Shown: positions 42,530 to 52,911 of the stretch, piece after piece | Numbering within the stretch: the stretch's first letter is position 1 | Layout of the letters: the number at the start of each line of letters is the position of its first letter | From: SZUA-320 sp963707875 | GTDB taxonomy: Bacteria; Gemmatimonadota; Gemmatimonadetes; Gemmatimonadales; GWC2-71-9 | Reading direction: 5' to 3' | NCBI GenBank assembly: GCA_963707875.1 | Contig: CAVPRU010000001.1 | Location: forward strand, 434,001-498,000 | Length of the DNA stretch: 64,000 nucleotides | The notes under the pieces: generated by a model | Databases searched by the model: none | The model's input: the letters and a program-made list of their open reading frames with translations, nothing else | What the model was told of the DNA's origin: nothing | Made by a program: the position numbers and the translations under genes

Positions 42530-43437
42530 TGGTGGCGTTCCTTGATGGCCACCGCGAGAGCTATGGAGTCGAGCCGATCTGTGCGGTGTTGCCGATCGCT
42601 CCGTCGACCTACTATGAACACAAGGCGCGGCAGGCCGATCCTCGCCGCCAGCCGGCCCGGGCGCAGCGGGATGCGGCCCTGGGACCGGAGATTGAGCGGG
42701 TCTGGCGCAGCCATCGGCGGGTCTACGGAGCGAAGAAGGTCTGGAAGCAGCTGCAGCGCGAGGCGCTCCCGGTGGCCCGGTGCACCGTGGCCCGGCTGAT
42801 GCGCACCCTGGGCCTGCGGGGCGTGGTCCGGGGGCGGCGGGTGCGGACGACGACCCCGGACGGGTTGGCGGAGCGGCCCCGGGATCTGGTCCAGCGCCAG
42901 TTCCACGCCACTCGCCCGAACCAGCTCTGGGTGGCGGATCTGACCTACGTGGCGACCTGGCGGGGCTTCGTGTACGTGGCCTTCGTCGTGGACGTGTTCT
43001 CCCGCCGGATCGTAGGCTGGCGGGCCGCCAGCTCCCTGCGAAGCGATCTGGCGCTCGACGCCCTGGAGCAGGCCCTGTACGACCGGGCGACCGATGGCGA
43101 CCTGGTGCATCATAGTGACCGCGGGGCGCAATATCTCTCCATTCGGTACACCGAGCGGCTGGCGGAGGCCGGGATCGAGCCCTCGGTGGGGAGCCGCGGT
43201 GACTCGTACGACAACGCCCTCGCCGAGACCGTGATCGGCCTGTACAAGACGGAGGTCATTCATCACGACGGCCCCTGGCGCGGGCTCGACGCCGTCGAAT
43301 ACGCGACCTTGGAGTGGGTGGCTTGGTATAATGCCCAGCGCCTCCTGGAACCGCTGGGCTACCTTCCCCCGGCGGAGTACGAGGAGCAGTTTCACCGCAC
43401 CCCGGCCGCTCACGCGGCCGCGGGGGCACTCACATAA
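42529..43437 (+). CDS. IS3-family transposase OrfB (DDE integrase domain)
   Basis: 302 aa catalytic subunit. HTH_21-like start (YGVEPICAVLPIAPSTYYEHK), then an rve integrase domain with the triad in WVADLTYV (first D), HHSDRGAQY (second D) and NALAETVIGLYKTE (E). Frame intact to the right inverted repeat. Starts at the ATG that overlaps the orfA stop by one base. Confidence 0.95.
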   Translation: MVAFLDGHRESYGVEPICAVLPIAPSTYYEHKARQADPRRQPARAQRDAALGPEIERVWRSHRRVYGAKKVWKQLQREALPVARCTVARLMRTLGLRGVVRGRRVRTTTPDGLAERPRDLVQRQFHATRPNQLWVADLTYVATWRGFVYVAFVVDVFSRRIVGWRAASSLRSDLALDALEQALYDRATDGDLVHHSDRGAQYLSIRYTERLAEAGIEPSVGSRGDSYDNALAETVIGLYKTEVIHHDGPWRGLDAVEYATLEWVAWYNAQRLLEPLGYLPPAEYEEQFHRTPAAHAAAGALT

Positions 43438-43660
43438 CTGAGTCTCCGGAAAACCCGGGGCGGTTCACGAGGCCTGACAGGCCGAATCAACCAGCAGGTT
43501 GCCCGTCGCCGCATCGGTCGGCTGGTGCACTCGGCCGAGCCCGCCCTAATTCGTCGCTCCCCGCAAGAACCGGATTATCGGCTTCGACAGCTCGCTCTCC
43601 ACCTTGGCACTCCACCCCGGGCCCACCACCCCGGGGGGACCACCACCCAAGGAGGAAGCC

Positions 43661-44860
43661 ATGCGTCATCTCACCCGCCGTCTGCTCATCCTGGCCGGTC
43701 TGCTCGGGGCGGCCTGCGCCGAGCAAGGCCCGTCCGACCCCGTTGCCCCGCCACCGCCTGAGGAGCCGGCCCCGATCAGTCCGGCCCAGGCCCGCCAGGA
43801 ACGGCTCGCCCGCAGCATCGCCCTGACCCTCAACCAGCCGCAGGTCCGGCAGGCGTTCCTCAGTGCGATGGATGCCTCGCCGCACCCCGAGGGGAAGGTC
43901 CACTTCCAGTGGCTGCTCGCCGCCAACGCGGGCTGGCTGCGCGGGATCATGGCGCGGGAGAGCCGGGCGACCGAGGGCATCCTGGACCGGGACGCCGCCG
44001 AAGCCTCGGCCCTGGAGGTCTACTTCCCGGTCCCGGAGCACCGGGCCCGCTGGCGGGGGGAGGGGGACCTGCTGGTCGCTACCGCAATTCTCGACCGCGA
44101 TGCCCCGGTGGCGTTCGACCGGCAGGGACGGCGACTGGTCCTGGACCGGGATCGGCCTCCATCAACCCCGGTGCTGGCCCTGGTCCCGGCCGAGCAGCGG
44201 TTCAGCGGACCCTTTCCCACCATCGAGATCGAAGGGGACGGTTTGGGCGGCAACTCCACAGGCCCCGGTCCAAGTGCAGGCCTCTACATGACTTACGCCG
44301 CGTTCACCCAAACCTTTGAGAGTTGGTTGAAGGGGGACCCCGAGTTTGAGACCCATATCCTGGCCCCGGGCGGCGCCAGCACCGCCCTGGTCTCCAAGCA
44401 GTGCGCTGGAGAACACGCAGGGGGGCCATATGTCTACAACCAGAACGACAAGACCTGGAGCGGCACGGTGCTGCTCTACTCCCAGACCCAGCTGGATCAG
44501 TTCAAGGTGGTGTACCCCAACCAGGGACTCCGGATCGTGGTGGTCGAGGATGACGATACCGCCTGTGTCATCAAGACCAACGGCACCCGCCTCACGGACA
44601 TGCTCAAGCGGGTGGATGAGTTGTACCGCCAGTGGACCGGGGGTGTCGACAACCAGACCCCGTGGGGCAAGTACTTCGCCAAAGCCACATCGGTGTTCAA
44701 CGTGGTCACCGGGATCGGCAACTTCCTGACGACCAACGATGACATCGTCGGCACGGCAATCGAGGACGTGGTGGCCGGCATCAGCTGGCCGGGTAGCAAC
44801 TGGATCGTGAAGGGTGAAAACAACGTCACCAACGGTGGCATCCGTCTCGAAATGCGTTGA
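43661..44860 (+). CDS. Putative lipoprotein of unknown function
   Basis: 399 aa. AAGGAGG stands 6 nt before this ATG, which decides the start within a longer frame. Residues 1-20 (MRHLTRRLLILAGLLGAAC) are a signal with Cys20, an imperfect lipobox (GAAC). A Pro-rich linker follows, then a helical segment to about residue 140. The C-terminal half has an extracellular look (Gly/Asn/Thr-rich, FTQTFESWLKGDPEFETHIL, two Cys). No recognised family. Same orientation and 29 nt before the beta-barrel-like gene; they may act together at the outer membrane. Confidence 0.65.
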   Translation: MRHLTRRLLILAGLLGAACAEQGPSDPVAPPPPEEPAPISPAQARQERLARSIALTLNQPQVRQAFLSAMDASPHPEGKVHFQWLLAANAGWLRGIMARESRATEGILDRDAAEASALEVYFPVPEHRARWRGEGDLLVATAILDRDAPVAFDRQGRRLVLDRDRPPSTPVLALVPAEQRFSGPFPTIEIEGDGLGGNSTGPGPSAGLYMTYAAFTQTFESWLKGDPEFETHILAPGGASTALVSKQCAGEHAGGPYVYNQNDKTWSGTVLLYSQTQLDQFKVVYPNQGLRIVVVEDDDTACVIKTNGTRLTDMLKRVDELYRQWTGGVDNQTPWGKYFAKATSVFNVVTGIGNFLTTNDDIVGTAIEDVVAGISWPGSNWIVKGENNVTNGGIRLEMR

Positions 44861-44889
44861 GGTCCCACGCCCACTCAAGGAGTTGTGCC

Positions 44890-45489
44890 ATGCGCTCGCC
44901 TGCCCTGTTGACGGTCTGCCTCATGCTGATGCTCCCGGACGCCGGGTCCGCCCAGTGGCAGGTGGGCGCTGGCCTGGCTCAGGAGGTCTTTCAGGGAGTT
45001 TCCGCGGGGCAGGAGGAGGGGGTGCCGAGCGTGTTTCGGCCGGCCCCCTCCCGGATCTGGTCGGTCCGGGTGGAGACCCCGGGACGCCGACTCCGCTGGG
45101 CCCTGGAGGTCCGCTACGCCCGCCCGCTGGTCACCTACCAGTCGGGAGAGGTGGAGATCACCCTCCAGGAGCACCTCACCACGGCGACCGGGGTCCACCC
45201 CTCCGCGATCTACCCGATCGCCCACCTGGCCGACGACGTGGTGCTCAATCTGGAGGGCGGACCGCTCCTGGAGTTCTGGTCATCCCGGGGTGAGGACCGC
45301 ATCACCGCGGTGAGCGGGCTGGCGGGGATGTGGCTCAGGGTCGGGCTGGGAGGCCGGCTGGTGGGACGGCTCGGCGCCACCCTGGGCTACAGCCCTTCGG
45401 CCGTCATTGATGTGACATCGATTGAAGGATGGGAATCACGCCCCACCTGGCGGCGAGGCCTGTCCGGCAGTCTCCTCATCAGGTTGTGA
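44890..45489 (+). CDS. Putative outer-membrane beta-barrel protein
   Basis: 199 aa. AAGGAG precedes ATG 44890. Signal peptide MRSPALLTVCLMLMLPDAGSA, then alternating hydrophobic and polar strands (RIWSVRVETPGRRLRWALEVRYARPLV, GMWLRVGLGGRLVGRLGATLGY) ending in LSGSLLIRL, a C-terminal strand typical of small barrels. Probably an 8-stranded barrel; no specific family recognised. Confidence 0.6.
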   Translation: MRSPALLTVCLMLMLPDAGSAQWQVGAGLAQEVFQGVSAGQEEGVPSVFRPAPSRIWSVRVETPGRRLRWALEVRYARPLVTYQSGEVEITLQEHLTTATGVHPSAIYPIAHLADDVVLNLEGGPLLEFWSSRGEDRITAVSGLAGMWLRVGLGGRLVGRLGATLGYSPSAVIDVTSIEGWESRPTWRRGLSGSLLIRL

Positions 45490-45538
45490 GCGAAGCAGAG
45501 AGCGAAGGGGGACTGTCGGGCCGGCAGCCGGGGAAGGG

Positions 45539-46051
45539 TCAGGCGGCGACTTTGGCGCCGCAGGAACCGCAGAACCGGCTGCCGGGTTCCACCGGGGCCG
45601 CGCACCTGGCACAGGCCGCCACGGCGGGGGGAGCGGCCTCCAGCTGGGTGCCACAGGAGGCACAGAACCGGGCGTCGGCCTCGGGCCTCGGGCCACAGCG
45701 GGGGCACCGGAGACCCGCCCCGTCCTGACTGCCATCTCGCATCGCCAGCGCCCGCCCGGCAATCATCGCTTCCACCGGATCCTCCCGCCCCGCTTCCTCC
45801 CGGATGGCGTCCACCGCTTCGCTGGTGTACCTCCGGCGGAGCATGTCGTAGTCCCCGTCAGAGAGCTTGCCGGTCTCCCGATCGAAGTCGAGTTCCTTGA
45901 GCGCGATAAGCGCAATCCCCTTCCGGGTCTCCTCCGGGTCCTCCGGCTCCTCGAAGGCCGGTATCAGGACCTCCGGCTGATAGAGGGGCTGCAGCACCAG
46001 CCAGAGCATCAGCCCCCCGAGGAAGAGTGCAGACACGATCTCCAGGGTCAT
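45539..46051 (-). CDS. Zinc-ribbon membrane protein in the CcmI position
   Basis: 170 aa. One N-terminal TM helix (residues 4-22), then a helical segment LIALKELDFDRETGKLSDGDYDMLRRRY, the pattern seen at the start of CcmI-like proteins. Two C-terminal zinc ribbons follow (CPRCG...FCASCG, CARCA...FCGSCG). It starts immediately after ccmH (1-nt overlap) as last gene of the cytochrome c maturation unit. The CcmI TPR domain is replaced by zinc ribbons. Confidence 0.75.
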   Translation of the reverse strand: MTLEIVSALFLGGLMLWLVLQPLYQPEVLIPAFEEPEDPEETRKGIALIALKELDFDRETGKLSDGDYDMLRRRYTSEAVDAIREEAGREDPVEAMIAGRALAMRDGSQDGAGLRCPRCGPRPEADARFCASCGTQLEAAPPAVAACARCAAPVEPGSRFCGSCGAKVAA

Positions 46052-46583
46052 CAGTCGGCCACCTCAGCGAGTTCCTTTTCGAGCCGGGCGAGGTCCTCGT
46101 CATCCGGGCCGGCGGCCATGACTTCGGATTCCACCGTGGCAGGCACCATCCGGTGGCGGCGCAGGAGCACCACCGCCAGGGCGGTAGATGCAGCGGCCAC
46201 GACCAGCCCGGGCACCAGATAGCCGGCCAGGTTGAAGCCGACCGGCTTGGGCGCCATCAGCACCGTCTCACCGTACTTGGCCACAAAGGCGTCGACGATC
46301 TGGTCCGGCGAGTTGCCGGCCTGGTAGAGTTCGACCACCTCAAGATGGAGTTCGGGCGACACGCCACAGGTGAAGTCCGTGGTGCGGCAGGTAAAGATGT
46401 CGAGATTGCAGCCGCAGGTACAACGCAGCCGACGCTCGATCCCTTTGATCACCTCGTCGTTGTCGGCGTCCTGAACCACCGGTCGGGAGCGGCCCGCGGA
46501 CAGGGGATCCCGCAGCCGATCGGCATCCTGCCAGCGGAACAGGGCCAGCGCACCCGCCAGTCCCAGGAAACGGCGTCGCTCCA

Positions 46584-46584
<1 letters not shown>
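46051..46584 (-). CDS. ccmH: Cytochrome c-type biogenesis protein CcmH
   Basis: 177 aa, start ATG 46584 overlapping the ccmF stop (TGATG). An N-terminal hydrophobic/twin-Arg-like leader (MERRRFLGLAGALALF) precedes a periplasmic three-helix domain (RLRCTCGCNLDIFTC ... GNSPDQIVDAFVAKYGE) and a TM helix (residues about 115-140). The usual LRCxxC motif is expanded to a Cys-rich CTCGC...C...C. It handles apocytochrome thiols before haem attachment. Confidence 0.88.
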
Positions 46585-48613
<2,029 letters not shown>

Positions 48614-48617
<4 letters not shown>

Positions 48618-49039
48618 GTAGCGGTCCTGGTGTCCTTCAGTTCGGCCTCATACCGGGAACCGCACTTGGCGAGCACCTCGGTAGCCACGAAGATGCCATC
48701 GCGCCCCAGTTTCCCTTCGACGATCACCTCGATATCGCTGGCATCGGTAAAGGTGTCGGGGACCAGTCCCACGTAGGTCACCGGATAGACCTGCTGGCCG
48801 TCGGTGATGGTGAAGTCCACCCGACGGGCCGCGTCATCCCGGCGGATCGAGCCGGGGACGACCTTGGCGCCGACCTTGAGACCCAGGTCGTAGAAGCCGG
48901 GGTCGGCCTGGGTCCGGGCCGCCAGTTCGCTGGTGGTGAGGAAGTAGACGCCGGTCTCCTTCACACCACTGAAGATCAGGAAGGCCACCGTCGCCACGAT
49001 CACGCCGGCGCCGGCCAGGAACTTCAGCTGGGGTTTCAT
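48614..49039 (-). CDS. ccmE: Cytochrome c-type biogenesis haem chaperone CcmE (CxxxY type)
   Basis: 141 aa. GGAGG precedes ATG 49039; upstream codons are out. N-terminal TM anchor (residues 6-24), then an OB-fold: VYFLTTSELAAR, LGLKVGAKVVPGSI, VTYVGLVPDTF. The haem-binding site reads C126-G-S-R-Y130 instead of HxxxY, the variant described for archaea and some sulfate reducers. Haem would attach to Cys rather than His. Confidence 0.92.
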
Positions 49040-49068
49040 CCTAGGTACCTCCTGCGGGGAACCAGTTG

Positions 49069-49827
49069 TCAGCGCCCGGATGGGGCGCGGGCGGTCTGTT
49101 CGAACCTGTCCAGCATCGATTGGTGGACGCCGTACTCGGGTCGCTTGGCGGCCATCTCCTTGTCCCACGCCCCGAGGAAGCGGCCGTAGATCTCCCGGAG
49201 CTGACCGTCGTCCCCGGCAAAGCGGGCCAGGGCAGCCTGGAGAACGAAGCCAAACAGGTGCTCCGGCTGGTCCGCGAGGATGCTGTCGGCCAGGGCCCGG
49301 GCCCCCGCGATGTCCCCGGTGTGGAGCCGGATCATCGCGATGTCGTATCGCGCGTCGGCATCCACCGACTCCAGGTTCCGATAGGCCTGCAGCGCCATCG
49401 GGGAGAATCCGTTGACCGTGGCCGTGTCGCCCTGCTCGGCCGCCCGCATCACCCGGTCGTAGAGCCGGTCGAACTGCTCCCTCGGCGTCATGCTGCTGAG
49501 GTCAGGGGGCGTGCCGCCGGCTCCGTTGGCAAAGGGCGCCGCCGCACCCGGGGGCGTGGCCGCCGGTTCCCCCCGCCGCACCAGCACCACCACCAGCGAG
49601 ATCACCGCCACAGCCGCGATCGCGATCGGAACGACCGGAAACCGGTTGCCCGCCGGTGTGGGGAGTGGTCGCCCGCCCTGTGGTACCCCGCAGCTGGTGC
49701 AGAACTTGACCCCGGCGGCGAGGGGGGCCCCGCACCCGGAACAATGACCGCCTCCGAGGGCAGCCCCGCATGCGCTGCAGAACTTCCCGGTGCCCCGTGC
49801 CCCACAAGCTGCGCAGATCGGATCCAT
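49069..49827 (-). CDS. Zinc-ribbon, TM and TPR-like protein upstream of ccmE
   Basis: 252 aa from ATG 49827 (MDPICAACGARG). Two or three zinc ribbons occupy residues 4-55 (CAACG...FCSACG, CSGCG...FCTSCG). One TM helix (FPVVPIAIAAVAVISLVVVLV) and a helical, TPR-like C-terminal domain follow (LYDRVMRAAEQGDTATVNGF ... FGFVLQAALARFAGDDGQL). It lies 29 nt before ccmE, same strand, so it may supply the TPR function missing from the CcmI-position protein. Confidence 0.7.
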   Translation of the reverse strand: MDPICAACGARGTGKFCSACGAALGGGHCSGCGAPLAAGVKFCTSCGVPQGGRPLPTPAGNRFPVVPIAIAAVAVISLVVVLVRRGEPAATPPGAAAPFANGAGGTPPDLSSMTPREQFDRLYDRVMRAAEQGDTATVNGFSPMALQAYRNLESVDADARYDIAMIRLHTGDIAGARALADSILADQPEHLFGFVLQAALARFAGDDGQLREIYGRFLGAWDKEMAAKRPEYGVHQSMLDRFEQTARAPSGR

Positions 49828-49959
49828 CACAAGTACCCCGTGGCTGAGTGGTGAAATCTGCCAGCCCCACGGGCCCGGCACAAGGAAGCTAGCCGTTGTC
49901 TCAGATGAACTTATGAATTCCTTCAGAGAAAGTCCCCAATGGCCAGAAAAGCCGCAGCG

Positions 49960-51432
49960 TCAGGGGGCGGCCTGGGCCCAGGCGAGGGCAGTGTGGACCG
50001 CGCGCTGCCAGGTTGCCCGAATGCGGACCCGCTCCGGCTGGGCCAGGATGGGGGGAAACCTCTGCCAAGGAAGGCGATCGAGGAACCCCTCCACCGACGG
50101 CCAGACCCCGATCGCCAGGCCCGCCAGCAGCCCGGCTCCCAGCGCAGTCGTCTCGACCACTGCCGGACGCTCGACCGGGATCCCGAGCAGGTCGGCCTGG
50201 AACTGCATCAGCCAGTCGTTGCCCGCCGCTCCGCCGTCGACCCGGAGGGTGGTGGCTCGATGCCCGGCTCCGCTGACCATCGCCTCGAGCAGTTCCCCGG
50301 TGCCGAACGCCATCGCCTCGAGGGCGGCCCTGACCAGGTGGGCCCTGGTGGTGCCTCGGGTGAGCCCGGTGATGGTCCCCCGCGCCGCGGGCTCCCAGTG
50401 CGGGGACCCGAGTCCCACGAACGCCGGGACGAAGCTGACTCCTCCACTGTCGGGGACGCTCCGCGCCAGCGCTTCGGATTCCGCGGCGGAGGTGATGATA
50501 CCGAGCCCGTCGCGGAGCCATTGGATCGCCGCACCGGCGATGAAGACGCTGCCCTCCAGCGCGAACGTCGGCTCCCCCCGCGGACCACAGGCCACGGTCG
50601 TCAGCAGTCCGGGGCTGGCGGCGGGTCGATTGGGACCGGCCTGGAGCAGCAGGAACGCCCCGGTGCCATAGGTGTTCTTGGCACTCCCCGGAGTGACACA
50701 CCCCTGACCGAAGAGGGCGGCCTGCTGATCCCCGGCCACCCCGGCGACCGGCATGTCGGGTCCGAATACCCGGGTCTCCGCCACGACCCCGCTCGACGGG
50801 CCGAGCTCCGGGAGGAGCCCGGGTGGGATGTTGAAGAGGGTGCAGAGTTCGGGATCCCAGGCCCCGGCGTCGAGTCCGTACAGCATGGTTCTCGACGCGT
50901 TGGTGCGATCGGTGACGTGGATTCCCCCGCTCAGCCGGGCAATCAGCCAGCTGTCCACCGTGCCCGCCGCCAGCTCGCCGCCTTCGGCCCGGCGCCGAAG
51001 GTCAGGGTCCTGGAGAAGCCATTCGAGCTTGGTCGCGGAGAAGTAGGGATCGAGCAGCAGCCCGGTCCGCTCCCGGAGCCAGTCCTCCCGGCCCTCCTGC
51101 TTGAGCGCCCGGCAGCGGTCGGTGGTCCGCCGGTCCTGCCAGACAATGGCACGATGGACCGGCCTCAACGTCCGACGGTCCCACAGGACGATGGTTTCCC
51201 GCTGGTTGGTGATCCCGATTCCCACGGGGTGTTCCCCCGACCCGGCGATCGCCTCGTGTGCCGCGGCCACGGTCGCCTGGAACAGGTCTTCTGGGTCGTG
51301 CTCGACCTGTCCCGGAGCGGGGAAGTGCTGGGGAATCTCCCGATAGCCTCGGCCCAGGATGGTGCCATCCTGATGGATGACCAGGGCGGTGGAGCCGGTG
51401 GTTCCCTGGTCGAGGGCCAGGATGGAGGTCAT
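49960..51432 (-). CDS. glpK: Glycerol kinase
   Basis: 490 aa FGGY-family kinase converting glycerol and ATP to glycerol 3-phosphate. Matches: ILALDQGTTGSTALV, GQVEHDPEDLFQAT, GITNQRET, IVWQDRRT, NTYGTGAFLLL and LRVDGGAAGNDWLMQF. Length is usual. No glpF or glpD neighbour is present. Its start is 33 bp from the divergent enoyl-CoA hydratase gene. Confidence 0.96.
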   Translation of the reverse strand: MTSILALDQGTTGSTALVIHQDGTILGRGYREIPQHFPAPGQVEHDPEDLFQATVAAAHEAIAGSGEHPVGIGITNQRETIVLWDRRTLRPVHRAIVWQDRRTTDRCRALKQEGREDWLRERTGLLLDPYFSATKLEWLLQDPDLRRRAEGGELAAGTVDSWLIARLSGGIHVTDRTNASRTMLYGLDAGAWDPELCTLFNIPPGLLPELGPSSGVVAETRVFGPDMPVAGVAGDQQAALFGQGCVTPGSAKNTYGTGAFLLLQAGPNRPAASPGLLTTVACGPRGEPTFALEGSVFIAGAAIQWLRDGLGIITSAAESEALARSVPDSGGVSFVPAFVGLGSPHWEPAARGTITGLTRGTTRAHLVRAALEAMAFGTGELLEAMVSGAGHRATTLRVDGGAAGNDWLMQFQADLLGIPVERPAVVETTALGAGLLAGLAIGVWPSVEGFLDRLPWQRFPPILAQPERVRIRATWQRAVHTALAWAQAAP

Positions 51433-51465
51433 GGGGAGAATCTAGCGGCGGAACTATCTTGCTGC

Positions 51466-52251
51466 ATGACCTACTCCACTCTCCTTTTCGAGCTGGCGGA
51501 CGACGGGATCGCCACGGTCACCATCAACCGCCCGGACAGACTCAATGCCCTCGCCGATGCCGTCATCACCGACCTCGGCGCGGTGGCCGAACGGGTGGCC
51601 ACCGACCCGACGATCCGCGGGATGGTCCTTACCGGGGCGGGCACCAAGGCCTTCGTGGCCGGGGCCGACATCACCGAACTGGAAGCGGTCGACGGCGCGT
51701 CGGGCCGGGCGCTGGCCCGAAAGGGTCAGCAGGTCTTCCGGCAGTTGGAACAGTGCGGGAAGCCGGTGGTGGCGGCCGTCAACGGGTTTGCCCTGGGCGG
51801 CGGGTGCGAGCTGGCGATGGCGTGCCACGTCAGATTCGCCTCTCCCAACGCGCGCTTCGGCCAGCCTGAGGTCAAGCTCGGGCTGATACCGGGGTACGGA
51901 GGAACGGTGCGACTGCCCCGGCTGGTGGGACGTGGGCGGGCCCTGGAATTGTTGCTGACGGGCGCCATGATCGATGCCGAGGAGGCCCACCGGATCGGGC
52001 TGGTCAACAGGGTGGTGCCGCAGGACAGCCTGATGGCCGAGGCCGCGGGCCTGCTGCGCACGATCCTGGCCCAGGGACCGATGGCGACCCGGCTGGTGCT
52101 GGAGACGGTGGACCGGGTGCTCGACCTCGGGATCGATGAGGGCCTGGCCCTGGAGGCCGAGCACTTCGGTCAATGCTGCGCCAGCGACGACAAGCGGGAA
52201 GGCACCCGGGCCTTCCTCGAGAAGCGGCCCCCGCGGTTTACTTCGCGGTAA
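51466..52251 (+). CDS. Enoyl-CoA hydratase/isomerase (crotonase family)
   Basis: 261 aa. Begins MTYSTLLFELADDGIATVTINRP, which fixes the start inside a much longer open frame. The oxyanion-hole segments AFVAGADITEL and GFALGGGCELAM are present. The catalytic Glu is in FGQPEVKLGLIPGYGGT, and both Glu residues of the hydratase pair appear. Likely hydrates short-chain 2-enoyl-CoA in fatty-acid or butyrate metabolism. Its 3' end overlaps the convergent secreted-protein gene by 14 nt. Confidence 0.92.
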   Translation: MTYSTLLFELADDGIATVTINRPDRLNALADAVITDLGAVAERVATDPTIRGMVLTGAGTKAFVAGADITELEAVDGASGRALARKGQQVFRQLEQCGKPVVAAVNGFALGGGCELAMACHVRFASPNARFGQPEVKLGLIPGYGGTVRLPRLVGRGRALELLLTGAMIDAEEAHRIGLVNRVVPQDSLMAEAAGLLRTILAQGPMATRLVLETVDRVLDLGIDEGLALEAEHFGQCCASDDKREGTRAFLEKRPPRFTSR

Positions 52252-52735
52252 GCTTGGTGCGCTGCTCCGCCGTCAGCACCGACTGAACCTGCAGCGCGGC
52301 GCTCACCCGGATCCACTGCATGTTGCCCTCCGCCGTGGCGTGCGCCACGATCATGAGCCGCACCAAAGAGGTGTCGGGACTGGCTTTGGCCAACTCGTCC
52401 CGGGCAGACATCATGGCGGCATGGGCCGGGGCATGGGCCTGGTCACCGGCGGTCTTGGCCCAGGCCGCAATCGCCTTCAATTGCTGGGTCTGGGTCTCGG
52501 TGAGTCCGAGTTTCTCGGCCGCCTCGAGGACCTTGGCCGGGGCAAACGCCTGATAGACCCGCAGCGGACCGGGCAGCGCCTCTTCGCCACCCATCTGCAT
52601 CTGACCCTGCATCTGATCCTGCATCCGACCCTGCATCTGCATGGGCTGCTGACCCTGCCCCTGGTGCTCCTGATGCTGGGCGGCGAGGGAACCGGCCGAG
52701 CACGCCATCAGGCCCAACACAATGAATGAACGCAC
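52238..52735 (-). CDS. Met/Gln-rich periplasmic protein, Spy/CpxP-like
   Basis: 165 aa from GTG 52735, preceded by AGGAGAG; a longer frame exists upstream. Signal peptide (RSFIVLGLMACSAGSLAAQ), then a short repeat of Met, Gln and His with several QMQ units. A helical domain follows, with LGLTETQTQQLKAI and LTAEQRTKL, the LTxxQ motifs of Spy/CpxP-type chaperones. The Met-rich stretch could bind copper or silver (inference). Confidence 0.75.
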   Translation of the reverse strand: MRSFIVLGLMACSAGSLAAQHQEHQGQGQQPMQMQGRMQDQMQGQMQMGGEEALPGPLRVYQAFAPAKVLEAAEKLGLTETQTQQLKAIAAWAKTAGDQAHAPAHAAMMSARDELAKASPDTSLVRLMIVAHATAEGNMQWIRVSAALQVQSVLTAEQRTKLTAK

Positions 52736-52911
52736 GAGAACTCTCCTGGCAAAAGGCGAACGGGGACGGCCGGGCATGCCTCTCACCGGCACCCCGCGGA
52801 AGACCAACATCGAACCCTAGCCCTGCGGGTCGCAAGGGGTCATGAAATCGCCATGAGGCGGGCCTGATCCGACCCTCGACCCGGGGGGGGCCATACGGCT
52901 ATTTTTCAGGG

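Larger units (their letters stand above)
42159..43467 (+). mobile_element. IS3-family insertion sequence, 1309 bp, intact
   Basis: Terminal inverted repeats of 28 bp (42159-42186 and 43440-43467), beginning TGAACCGCCCCGGG, with three mismatches. The ends are TG...CA as in IS3. CGA flanks both sides (42156-42158, 43468-43470), a 3-bp target duplication typical of IS3. It carries orfA and orfB with a complete DDE domain. Insertion is in the second copy of the permease end. Confidence 0.93.

Noticed and set aside
49939..51465. N-terminal extension of the enoyl-CoA hydratase frame across the glpK region
   Set aside because: The homologous protein begins at MTYSTLL (51466); the extension is antisense to glpK.
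52811..52911. Replication origin near recF-gyrB
   Set aside because: No DnaA boxes (TTATCCACA-like), dnaA or dnaN are visible; gene order alone is not enough.
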